Shown piece by piece: positions 26,552 through 35,700 of a DNA stretch of 60,723 nucleotides (position 1 is the first letter of the stretch; every line of letters begins with the position of its first letter). Below the pieces are notes generated by a model that saw only the letters and a program-made list of their open reading frames with translations, was not told where the DNA came from and did not search any database. A program made the position numbers and the translations under genes. Location of the stretch: positions 1 through 60,723 of the forward strand of contig CAJXOH010000008.1 of the NCBI GenBank assembly GCA_913057895.1, given 5' to 3'. This stretch comes from an uncultured Bacteroidota bacterium. Lineage in GTDB: Bacteria; Bacteroidota; Rhodothermia; Balneolales; Balneolaceae.

Positions 26552-27179
26552 CGGCCTCTTCCTCTGGTTTGGAATGAAAGTCAATGAATGCTTGGCGATG
26601 CTCCGCCATATCATCATCGCGCAATAAATCTTCGATCTCGCGGGGCTTGGGAAGATCATCCACACTTTGAAGTCCAAAATGGCTTAAAAAAAGTGGGGAC
26701 GTTTTGTATAATAAAGGCTTACCTGGCGAATCGGCCCGGCCAGACACTGAAATGAGTTCTCTCTCCAGGAGTTGACGAATCACATATCCTGAATCGACTC
26801 CACGAATCGCATCCACCTCGGGCTTCGTAATGGGTTGTTTATAGGCTACAATCGCCACGGTCTCCAACGCAGATTGTGATAGACGACGCCTCCGTGATTG
26901 GTGCTGAGCCATTTGAAGCCATGGATGGAGTTGTGGCCGCGTCAAGAATCGATAGCCACCTCCTTTTTTTTCAATCCTAAATGAGACATCATTTTGGTCA
27001 TAAAGCTGGTTGAGCTCTATAACCATGTCATCGATGTGTTCCGGTGTAAGATTGAGCTCCTCTTCTGATTCATTAATCATGGAGGCGAGTTCATTGGCCT
27101 TGAGGGGCTCTGCGTGGGCAAAAAGGATTGCCTCAATCACAGAAATCAGTCTTGTACCATCGACAAACGTATAATTCAT
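26526..27179 (-). CDS. scpB: Segregation and condensation protein B
   Basis: ScpB is the winged-helix (kite) subunit of the Smc-ScpAB condensin that organises and segregates the chromosome. Typical elements are seen: the N-terminal EAILFAHAEPLKANELA, the RIEKKGGGYRFLTRPQ wing and the second winged helix with SQSALETVAIVAYKQPITKPEVDAIRG split across the middle. The C-terminus has PLLYKTSPLFLSHFGL, followed by an acidic tail rich in Glu. The length of 217 residues is normal. The scpA partner is not in the window. The gene overlaps the rluB-like gene by 26 bases, the usual scpB-rluB order. Confidence 0.95.
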   Translation of the reverse strand: MNYTFVDGTRLISVIEAILFAHAEPLKANELASMINESEEELNLTPEHIDDMVIELNQLYDQNDVSFRIEKKGGGYRFLTRPQLHPWLQMAQHQSRRRRLSQSALETVAIVAYKQPITKPEVDAIRGVDSGYVIRQLLERELISVSGRADSPGKPLLYKTSPLFLSHFGLQSVDDLPKPREIEDLLRDDDMAEHRQAFIDFHSKPEEEADEPQTPQE

Positions 27180-27252
27180 AGGTATAGTTTACGACTAATT
27201 TACTTGACTTGGAATCAGTCCGCCGCATCAGTCCGCTGTCCAGACTAATGAA

Positions 27253-29490
27253 TCAGTCCACTGCATCTACATCCACGTTGACTCGAACCGAGGACCACCC
27301 TTGTTTTTTACTCTGGTCCACCTGCTGCATCACCTGATCCAAGAATGGGTAGAGTTGAGAGGCTTTACTATGTGGATCTACTTTGAGTGATACTTGCCAG
27401 TGCGTTCGGTTTTGAATTTTTTCGATGAGCGCAGGAGCAGGTCCCAGTACATTTGACTCACCAGCTTGTTTACGTAGAATCACCGCCAAGGCTTGTGCCT
27501 TTTCAATCACTCTTGCTGAGTCTCGCCCCTTCACATGAAAGGTGACCATTCTGCAAAATGGTGGATACATACTGGCTTCACGAACTGCTCGTTCATGGCC
27601 AACAAATCGCAAATAATCGTGTTTTTCCGCAGCTTTAAATGCTTCATGCTGTGACAAATAGGTTTGCACATAGACATGACCAGGGCGGTCTGCTCGTCCT
27701 GCACGCCCAGCCACTTGACTCATTAACTGATAGAGTCTTTCAGACGCCCGCCAAGAGGGAAAAGCGAGCTCATTTTCTGCCTGCAGGACACCCACAACTG
27801 TCACATTCGGAAAATCTAGTCCTTTGGCTAACATTTGTGTACCAAGTAGAATATCGGCTTCGCCATGTTTTACGGATTGATAAATTGCAGCATGCTCATC
27901 TTTTTTGGATGTGCTATCTCGATCCATGCGTCGTATCACAGCGTCTGGATATAGGGTTCGAAGATCTTCTTCTAATTGCTGAGTACCCATCCCCTGGGGC
28001 TCTATCTCTTTGCTGCCACACAGTTCGCACTTCGAGGGTACTCGATGGGCATGACCACTATAATGACAAAGAAGCATGTTTTTTGGTTTGTGATAGGTCA
28101 TACTCACAGAACATTGCGGACATTCTGGAATATGCCCACACGATGCACATTGGATATAGGAGGCTGAGCCTCGTCGATTTAGCAATAAGATGGATTGCTC
28201 TTGCCTTTCCAGTGCTTCCTCTATCGCGCTGTATAGTTCTACCGTCAATGGACCTTTCATCGCAGATCGATAGGACTGCATAGGAAGGATCGATACCTCA
28301 GGCATCGAGCCAAAGGGGCGTTCCGTCAATGTTAAGAGTGTATGCTTTCCTTGTTGAGCACCTTCCCATGTTGTAATAGATGGAGTCGCAGATCCCAAAA
28401 TACAAACCGCTTGCGCAATCGAAGCCCGCATCAGTGCAACATCTCTTGCGTGATATCGAGGTGCTGGGTCAAATTGTTTATAACTAGAATCATGCTCTTC
28501 GTCCACCACTATGATTCCCAGGTTATTGACAGGCGCAAAAATCGCTGAGCGCGGGCCAACCACAACCGTAGCCTCACCTCGTTGGATTGAGAACCATGCC
28601 AACGCTTTTTCCTTATCGGTTTGGCGACTGTGTAATACGGCCAATTTTGGCCCAAAATGACGCTCAAAACGTGCTACTGTCTGAGGTGTAAGGGCAATTT
28701 CAGGGACCAAGACAATCGCACCTTTTCCCGCGGATAACGCTTGCTGAATCGCGTGTAGGTACACCTCTGTTTTTCCAGATCCTGTCACCCCATGGAGTAA
28801 AAAGCTTTGATACTTCACTTCGTTGAGAGCCTTCCGAATGGGATCAAACGCATGCACTTGAGCTTGCGTTAATGGGTGAATTGGGTGGGTAGAAAGCGAT
28901 GAATCAGAAGGTTTGGACTCCGTTTTGACCTCTTCAAGAGATCGTACCTTTGTCTTGGGCACTTGTAGTACTCGAATCCATCCTTTCTTTTTCAGGGATG
29001 AAATGGCCTGGGTCTCTTTACGTCCACGATACTTTCGTTTGATCCCTGCCAAAGACCATCCCTTCTCACCTTTGGATTCTACATCCTCCCACAAGGATGT
29101 TTCTGCGTCTGAAAACGACTTGATAGACGTTTTAGAGGGACGCTCAGCTGCTGGCATACTCACAAGTCTTTCTTCGGCAACAATTCCAACCGCTGACGGC
29201 AACGCTGTTTGGAATACCTCCCCCTGGCTACAGAAATAAAAGGTAGAGATCCACTCCGCAAGTCGAAGAATTTCCTCACTCACCACAGGCTCTTCATCGA
29301 GACACTGATTGACAGGTTGCGTCTTGAATGGCGGCTCTATGTCGTGAATTTTGACCACAAGGCCGATCGCATGAACACCTCGGAGCGGAACCCATACACG
29401 AGTTCCAAGCTTGAGTTGCATGGACTCTGGAATACGATACGTAAATGTTTGTCTGACCGCTGTAGAAAAGGCCAGCTCAGCAAACCTCAT
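27253..29490 (-). CDS. priA: Primosomal replication-restart helicase PriA
   Basis: PriA is a 3'-5' superfamily 2 helicase that reloads the replisome at repaired forks. It has the N-terminal 3'-DNA-binding domain, Walker A HGVTGSGKTEVYLHA near residue 239, the DEEH box (VVDEEHDSSYKQ), a Cys-rich zinc region (CASCGHIPECPQC, then CHYSGH, then CELCG) and the helicase C-terminal motifs LGTQMLAKGLDFPNV and QVAGRAGRA. In most PriA proteins the zinc module has eight cysteines. Here the position equivalent to the sixth is Ser478 (codon AGT), while nearby His residues might substitute. The length of 745 residues is normal. It lies 9 bases after the DUF2256 gene. Confidence 0.96.
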   Translation of the reverse strand: MRFAELAFSTAVRQTFTYRIPESMQLKLGTRVWVPLRGVHAIGLVVKIHDIEPPFKTQPVNQCLDEEPVVSEEILRLAEWISTFYFCSQGEVFQTALPSAVGIVAEERLVSMPAAERPSKTSIKSFSDAETSLWEDVESKGEKGWSLAGIKRKYRGRKETQAISSLKKKGWIRVLQVPKTKVRSLEEVKTESKPSDSSLSTHPIHPLTQAQVHAFDPIRKALNEVKYQSFLLHGVTGSGKTEVYLHAIQQALSAGKGAIVLVPEIALTPQTVARFERHFGPKLAVLHSRQTDKEKALAWFSIQRGEATVVVGPRSAIFAPVNNLGIIVVDEEHDSSYKQFDPAPRYHARDVALMRASIAQAVCILGSATPSITTWEGAQQGKHTLLTLTERPFGSMPEVSILPMQSYRSAMKGPLTVELYSAIEEALERQEQSILLLNRRGSASYIQCASCGHIPECPQCSVSMTYHKPKNMLLCHYSGHAHRVPSKCELCGSKEIEPQGMGTQQLEEDLRTLYPDAVIRRMDRDSTSKKDEHAAIYQSVKHGEADILLGTQMLAKGLDFPNVTVVGVLQAENELAFPSWRASERLYQLMSQVAGRAGRADRPGHVYVQTYLSQHEAFKAAEKHDYLRFVGHERAVREASMYPPFCRMVTFHVKGRDSARVIEKAQALAVILRKQAGESNVLGPAPALIEKIQNRTHWQVSLKVDPHSKASQLYPFLDQVMQQVDQSKKQGWSSVRVNVDVDAVD

Positions 29491-29499
29491 AAAACTAGG

Positions 29500-29643
29500 T
29501 TAAGTAGATCGGTTTCTGCGACATCGTTCACTACAATATCGCACCTCATCCCATACTTTTTCCCATTTTTTTCGCCAGGTAAATGGTCGTCCACACGTTG
29601 CGCATATTTTGGAAGGTAAATCTCTTTTTTTTCGCATCGCCAT
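29500..29643 (-). CDS. DUF2256 small zinc-ribbon-like protein
   Basis: A 47-residue protein matching the DUF2256 family by recall of its sequence pattern: [20 protein letters not shown], then [15 protein letters not shown]. The CxxC pair (Cys14, Cys17) and the CxxxC pair (Cys37, Cys41) look like a single zinc-binding ribbon. The surrounding residues are strongly basic and aromatic (Trp23, Trp27, Trp31), suggesting nucleic-acid binding, but no function is established. DUF2256 genes are known to sit beside cryptochrome/photolyase genes. Here the photolyase stop is 27 bases upstream and priA begins 9 bases downstream. The ATG at 29643 is followed by a second ATG two codons later; either could be used. 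Confidence 0.9.
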   Translation of the reverse strand: MAMRKKRDLPSKICATCGRPFTWRKKWEKVWDEVRYCSERCRRNRST

Positions 29644-29670
29644 GGCATTACCCTCTTAAAACTTTGCCTG

Positions 29671-30981
29671 TTAAAATAGTGTGCCTTGCAGCCATGTCCG
29701 TCGATACCGACCTTGAGCATCATACATCTGTGCCTGACGGTCCACATCAAACTGGCGATTTCTAGGATCATGACCTACCGTTGAATTATAGGCCCAGTTC
29801 CCCCAATTCGAGGCGACGTCGTAGTCAATGAGCATCGTTTCAAAGTAGGATGCACCCATTCGCCAATCGACACCAAGATTTTGGGATAAATACGAGGCTA
29901 CATTCTGCCTTCCACGGTTACTCATGAAACCTGTAGCGTTGAGCTCACGCATGTTTGCATCCACAAAATCAGATCCAGTTTGTCCGTCCGCCCATCGTTG
30001 AAACCGCTCTTTATTTGGCTCCTGGTGAACTGCTTTCCCCTGAATGCCACCTGCATGAAACAACGCTGACCCATGTTTCCAGGCAGAAAATTGAAAGAAA
30101 TCACGCCAAAGGAGCTCAAAAATCAACCAATAGGTGGATTCATTGGATACCCGTTCGGCCTCATACCTCTTCACTTCTGACCAGATTCGCCGTGGACTTA
30201 TGCACCCATTTGCCAACCATGGCGAAAACTTTGATGAATAATTCGCGCCGAGAAGCCCATTACGTGTTTTCTTATACACTTTTAGATGATCTCCATCCCA
30301 AATGTATTCTTGCAAACGGGCTATTCCAGCAGATTCACCCCCTTTAAATGGTAGAACAGATCTTGTATCGGGCTCCCATTCACCAGCTTGTACAGTAAGT
30401 TGGGATTGTTCCAACACATCCTTCCATGATCCATCGGATTCTATCGGCATCCAGGACATAGCTGCAGGTTTGGACATAGGCTCTCGAACATCAACGTCCT
30501 TTTCAACCTTTTTACGAAACGGGGTGAACACCTTTGGGAGGTCCTCAATCTCAAAAGGTAGGTCTTCAGTATGAAGTAGAGTATGTCCCTCTACCCATTC
30601 AATCCCACAATGTTGGGGGAGTTGGCTCTCAATACTGTCCTCGCACTTGGCCTCTTCCGTACCTGGATAGGTCATTGCAACGAGCTCTGAGACATCATAT
30701 TCGTGCACGAGTTCCGACAATACCGATTCAGGGTGCCCTTCGCGAATAATCAAGGTTCCGCCTTGACTTTCAATCGATTCAGCGAGATCCTCAATCGATT
30801 CCTTCCAAAACGTGGCTCGAAATCGACCCATTTTTGGCAATCCGAGCCGAGTCGTTTCGAACCATCTAGGATCTACAATTACCACAGGCAGGATAGGTTG
30901 GCCAAGCTTACTTGCTTGAATCAACGCTGGATGGTCATCCAGTCGAAAATCTTGTCGAAACCACAGAATTGTTTTACTCAT
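29671..30981 (-). CDS. DASH-family cryptochrome/photolyase
   Basis: A flavoprotein of the photolyase/cryptochrome superfamily. DASH-type members repair cyclobutane pyrimidine dimers in single-stranded or looped DNA using blue light, FAD and an antenna. The N-terminal antenna domain begins ILWFRQDFRLDDHPAL. The DASH-type KVFTPFRKKVE lies near residue 150. The FAD domain includes NYSSKFSPWLANGCISPR, LLWRDFFQFSAW, GFMSNRGRQNVASYLSQNL and DYDVASNWGNWAYNSTVG, which are close to cry-DASH consensus. At 436 residues it is normal for bacterial DASH proteins and lacks a C-terminal extension. It leads the minus-strand run with the DUF2256 and priA genes, and is divergent from an HhH-GPD protein. Confidence 0.94.
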   Translation of the reverse strand: MSKTILWFRQDFRLDDHPALIQASKLGQPILPVVIVDPRWFETTRLGLPKMGRFRATFWKESIEDLAESIESQGGTLIIREGHPESVLSELVHEYDVSELVAMTYPGTEEAKCEDSIESQLPQHCGIEWVEGHTLLHTEDLPFEIEDLPKVFTPFRKKVEKDVDVREPMSKPAAMSWMPIESDGSWKDVLEQSQLTVQAGEWEPDTRSVLPFKGGESAGIARLQEYIWDGDHLKVYKKTRNGLLGANYSSKFSPWLANGCISPRRIWSEVKRYEAERVSNESTYWLIFELLWRDFFQFSAWKHGSALFHAGGIQGKAVHQEPNKERFQRWADGQTGSDFVDANMRELNATGFMSNRGRQNVASYLSQNLGVDWRMGASYFETMLIDYDVASNWGNWAYNSTVGHDPRNRQFDVDRQAQMYDAQGRYRRTWLQGTLF

Positions 30982-31154
30982 TGAAGGCTCATTTGTTTGT
31001 TGTTGGTTGAACGAGCCCGCTCTTCGATTCGTTTCACTTTGATGAGACGTCTTTTGGGTTGCGTGTTGTTATCTCACGATCTCTTGTTAGTGAGTCCATT
31101 AGACCGCATCATGATTCTTTGGATACAACCCTCTATTATTCCCATCTTTACTCT

Positions 31155-32126
31155 ATGTCTCACTGGATCTTACCCTCTATTCCGCCTCACGATTGGACGT
31201 TGTGTCTAGATATGCAGGTCTATTTTGACCATGAGCATGACCCTGAACAAATCTTTGAGGAGGGATATCACCGCCCTATTCGAGCGGGGTCAAAAGACAT
31301 CGTCGTTACCATTCGATTTAATGGTGATCCCGATGCTCCTGAGTTTATGGTTCACACCGACGAAGATCTCACAAAAGAGGAGATTCAAGATGCAAATCGC
31401 TCTTTATCAAGAATATTGGGTACAGAGCTAGACCTTCGACCCTTATATGACAAAGCTGGCAATGATCCACTTCTGGGACCCCTGCTAACCTCATTGTATG
31501 GTCTTAAACGAATGTCAAGAGCAACATTGTTTGAGGATACAGTCAATCGTATTGTCGAAATGCAGATGTCGCACAAGCCAACTGCTAAAAAAATGATGTA
31601 TCGTATTCGAGAAAACTATGGCCAATTGATTCCCTTTAAAGGGAAAACCCTAGCCACCTGGCCAACACCTGCACAATTAAAGGGTGCAGACCCAGAAGCG
31701 ATACGTGGAATGGGGCCTACAAGACGAAAAGGGGAATATATCTCCGAATTTGCAACTCGCCTCGATCAAGGTGACATTGATTTAGAGTGGTTAGATCGAA
31801 CGGCATCCGCCAAGGAATTTTTAGAAGCCATTTCTGAGGTTCGAGGAATCGGACCCACAGCAGCACAAGATTTAATGCTTTATCGTCCAAGTACGGAAGC
31901 CTTTTTCCCATCATCAAAAGTAAAAGGTGAAGAAAAGGGGTTACGAAAATGGATCATTCTTAGCTATGGTGGTGACCCTTCTCGGACATCAGACGCAGCA
32001 TTTGAGCGGATGATTCACTCATGGAAAGGGTGTGAAGCTTCTGCAATTGAGTTCCTACACCTTAATTGGGTCATGGAGTACAAACGTAGAAAAGCGGAGC
32101 GTAGGAGAGAAAAAGAGTCTCGCTAA
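31155..32126 (+). CDS. HhH-GPD DNA glycosylase-like protein (AlkA type, atypical)
   Basis: The 323-residue product resembles AlkA-type 3-methyladenine DNA glycosylases. It has an N-terminal beta-rich region with RPIRAGSKDIVVTIRFNGD, a helical middle part with GLKRMSRATLFEDTVNRIV, and a helix-hairpin-helix segment VRGIGPTAAQDLMLYRP near residue 229. In AlkA the HhH is followed by a catalytic Asp in a PDD motif; here the aligned stretch is FFPSSK (Ser253-Ser254), so the Asp appears to be missing. It could be an inactive homologue, or use another residue. The start is set at the ATG 31155, which precedes the family-like N-terminus; the frame stays open to 31059. It is divergent from the photolyase gene. 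Confidence 0.8.
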   Translation: MSHWILPSIPPHDWTLCLDMQVYFDHEHDPEQIFEEGYHRPIRAGSKDIVVTIRFNGDPDAPEFMVHTDEDLTKEEIQDANRSLSRILGTELDLRPLYDKAGNDPLLGPLLTSLYGLKRMSRATLFEDTVNRIVEMQMSHKPTAKKMMYRIRENYGQLIPFKGKTLATWPTPAQLKGADPEAIRGMGPTRRKGEYISEFATRLDQGDIDLEWLDRTASAKEFLEAISEVRGIGPTAAQDLMLYRPSTEAFFPSSKVKGEEKGLRKWIILSYGGDPSRTSDAAFERMIHSWKGCEASAIEFLHLNWVMEYKRRKAERRREKESR

Positions 32127-32153
32127 CGCTATCAGAAACAGTACAAATGACAT

Positions 32154-32190
32154 AAAAAAACCCCACACCGGCAATCCAGCGTGGGGTTTA
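32154..32190 (-). terminator. Rho-independent terminator of groEL
   Basis: Read on the minus strand, AACCCCAC and GTGGGGTT form an 8-bp stem around a 14-base spacer, followed by a run of seven T residues. It begins about 20 bases after the groEL stop. On the plus strand only three T residues follow, so termination of the glycosylase-like gene there would be weak. Confidence 0.85.
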
Positions 32191-32208
32191 GAGTCTCGAT
32201 GAGTGGGT

Positions 32209-33861
<1,653 letters not shown>

Positions 33862-33906
33862 TTTACTGTCTTTTTTAATGTTTTAAATAAAGGTTCCAGA
33901 TGGGAG

Positions 33907-34194
33907 TTAGGCTAGAATACCTAGGATGTCAGATTCACGCATGATCAAGAGATCTTCTCCGTCAACTGTGACTTCTGTTCCTGAGTATTTACCATAGAGT
34001 ACTTTATCACCATCCTTGACAGTCATGTCAATTTTGGTGCCGTTCTCAACTTTACCAGGTCCCGCAGCTACGATAGTTCCGCGCTGAGGCTTTTCCTTGG
34101 CTGTGTCTGGGATGATGATTCCAGAGCTTGTGGTCTCTTCAGCAGCATCTGGGCGAACCAAGACGCGATCAGCAAGAGGTTTGATAGAAGACAT
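33907..34194 (-). CDS. groES: Co-chaperonin GroES
   Basis: GroES forms the heptameric lid of the GroEL chamber. The 95-residue sequence shows [17 protein letters not shown] near the N-terminus, the mobile-loop stretch [17 protein letters not shown], and [14 protein letters not shown] near the C-terminus. The ATG at 34194 is preceded on the minus strand by AAGGAGT with a 6-base spacer. An 8-bp inverted repeat lies about 30 bases upstream and may be regulatory. No CIRCE element (TTAGCACTC-N9-GAGTGCTAA) was found, so HrcA-type control is not indicated. Confidence 0.98.
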   Translation of the reverse strand: MSSIKPLADRVLVRPDAAEETTSSGIIIPDTAKEKPQRGTIVAAGPGKVENGTKIDMTVKDGDKVLYGKYSGTEVTVDGEDLLIMRESDILGILA

Positions 34195-34225
34195 AGTGTT
34201 ACTCCTTACGAATTATGATTAATGT

Positions 34226-34246
34226 GTTTTGAATCGGTTTCAAAAC
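34226..34246. promoter_or_regulatory. Inverted repeat upstream of groES
   Basis: GTTTTGAA (34226-34233) and TTCAAAAC (34239-34246) form a perfect 8-bp inverted repeat around a 5-base spacer, 32 bases before the groES ATG. It could be an operator or a 5' leader hairpin. The sequence is unlike CIRCE. Function is not known. Confidence 0.4.
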
Positions 34247-34401
34247 GTTGACATCACCGGAGAGGTTCCATCCATCTCAGCCGGAACGTCACGTTTGTTC
34301 ACTGAATACAAAAGCAACTTCCGTACCAAAGACCAATAAGCATGGTAGTGTGCATAAAACTGTGCCTAGTTGTCAGAGTGTCAGAAAAAGCAGCCTTTTG
34401 A

Positions 34402-35259
34402 TTACAGTTTATGCTCTACCCATTCTGACAATCTTGCATAATCATGGGGTGTCCACTGCTCTGCACGTTGATCAAACGAGAGTCCAAGATGTTGGGAGAT
34501 ATTTTGTCGTTGCTCTACATCAAGGATTCCGGACAGTGCGTTGGAGAGCTTTTTACGGCGCTGCTGAAACGCAGTTCTGACCACTTTTTTTAGCGTTTCG
34601 TCACTAAATGGTTGTTTAGGTTTATCAAAGGTCAATTGAATCACTGAGCTCTCCACATTCGGCGGGGGGTCAAACGCAGTTGGGGGCACATCTAGCACAT
34701 GAGTCACTGAAGCCATTAACTGACATTGTACACTTAAAATACCATACGTTTTTGACCCTGATGGAGCCAGAATTCTGTCAGCCACCTCTTTTTGTATCAT
34801 GAACGTCGCTCGTTCAATCGCGGACCGTCTCTCCAATACACCAAATAAAATTGGGCTTGTGATGTAGTATGGAAGGTTTCCTATCAATTCTACTGAAGAT
34901 CTAGGAGCATGTTGATCCGCCCACTGTTGTTCCTGACTCCACCATTCGGTTGACAAAACATCTTCTTGAAGAATCTGAACGGGACCCTTAGCATATGGGA
35001 TCACCTCTTTTTTTAAGACGACAACCATCCGAGGGTCAATTTCAAGCAATGTAATGGGCTTACCGAGTGAAAGTAATTCCTTGCTAAGCACTCCCTTTCC
35101 GGGTCCAATCTCAATCATCCGAGATGTTTCAGCTTGATTACGTGCTACCGCTTCGAGTATCTGATCCACGACATACTTGTCCGACAGAAAATGTTGTCCA
35201 AGGCTCTTTTTTGCGTGAGGGTTGGCCTGATCGTGGCTCATAAGGGAACGCTTAGTCAT
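34402..35259 (-). CDS. rsmA: 16S rRNA dimethyladenosine transferase RsmA (KsgA)
   Basis: RsmA dimethylates A1518 and A1519 near the 3' end of 16S rRNA during late 30S assembly. Motifs are KKSLGQHFLSDKYVVDQIL, the SAM-binding MIEIGPGKGVLS, LLEIDPRMV, and the catalytic NLPYYITSPI (NLPY motif) near residue 126. The length of 285 residues is slightly above E. coli's 273. The ATG at 35259 is used, but an ATG six codons later (MSHDQ) is also plausible. It is on the minus strand upstream of groES, with about 200 bases between, so separate transcription of groESL is likely. It is divergent from the next operon by 57 bases. Confidence 0.96.
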   Translation of the reverse strand: MTKRSLMSHDQANPHAKKSLGQHFLSDKYVVDQILEAVARNQAETSRMIEIGPGKGVLSKELLSLGKPITLLEIDPRMVVVLKKEVIPYAKGPVQILQEDVLSTEWWSQEQQWADQHAPRSSVELIGNLPYYITSPILFGVLERRSAIERATFMIQKEVADRILAPSGSKTYGILSVQCQLMASVTHVLDVPPTAFDPPPNVESSVIQLTFDKPKQPFSDETLKKVVRTAFQQRRKKLSNALSGILDVEQRQNISQHLGLSFDQRAEQWTPHDYARLSEWVEHKL

Positions 35260-35316
35260 GGTTTCATTGTGATGAAGACTCTAAATTAGTAAAAAAGAAC
35301 CCCCTATCCGTTTGGA

Positions 35317-35700
35317 ATGAGTGCTCGCGAACATGCTGAATCAAATTATCGACGAATCAGTCTCATCAATTGGTTTCTCTCGGTACCCTTACTGATTCTA
35401 TTTGGTTGGCCATACGCATACCTAGTCACCTTTGTTGGGCTGCCACGCTGGCTGGCGTATGGAGGGGGTTTTGTCTTTGCATTGCCTATGATCATGACAC
35501 TCATCCATGGTCATGTAACCATGGCATTGGGGTATGCTCAGCGTGACTATTATTACAAATGGCTGCAAAAGAATCGACGAACACACGGACTTTTTTTTCA
35601 TCCAGCGTTTGTACGTACTCGTTTTAGACTAGGGTTGATTTATGCTAGTGGTGCTTTATTGATTGGGTCCTGGTTGGTAAAAAAAGGGTTTCTAGGATGA
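35317..35700 (+). CDS. Small membrane protein of unknown function, coupled to the Lhr helicase gene
   Basis: A 127-residue protein not recognised as a named family. It has a polar N-terminus, hydrophobic stretches at about residues 17-39 and 44-66 (the second including GGGFVFALPMIMTLIHGH), a basic aromatic loop (YYYKWLQKNRRTHG), and a final hydrophobic segment at about 105-122, so three membrane segments are likely. Its stop overlaps the start of the helicase gene (ATGA), which implies translational coupling. A membrane partner for a DNA-repair helicase is unexpected, so the link may be only transcriptional. Database searching would be needed to place it. Confidence 0.7.
   Translation: MSAREHAESNYRRISLINWFLSVPLLILFGWPYAYLVTFVGLPRWLAYGGGFVFALPMIMTLIHGHVTMALGYAQRDYYYKWLQKNRRTHGLFFHPAFVRTRFRLGLIYASGALLIGSWLVKKGFLG

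Noticed and set aside
27639..28283. 214-aa frame antisense to priA
   Set aside because: It lies wholly within priA on the opposite strand and resembles no family.
29487..29771. 94-aa frame over the DUF2256 gene
   Set aside because: It is another frame of the same strand, with no family resemblance, and it overlaps the photolyase end; the 47-aa frame has the conserved Cys pattern.
34195..34401. CIRCE element for HrcA control of groESL
   Set aside because: The TTAGCACTC-N9-GAGTGCTAA pattern is absent.
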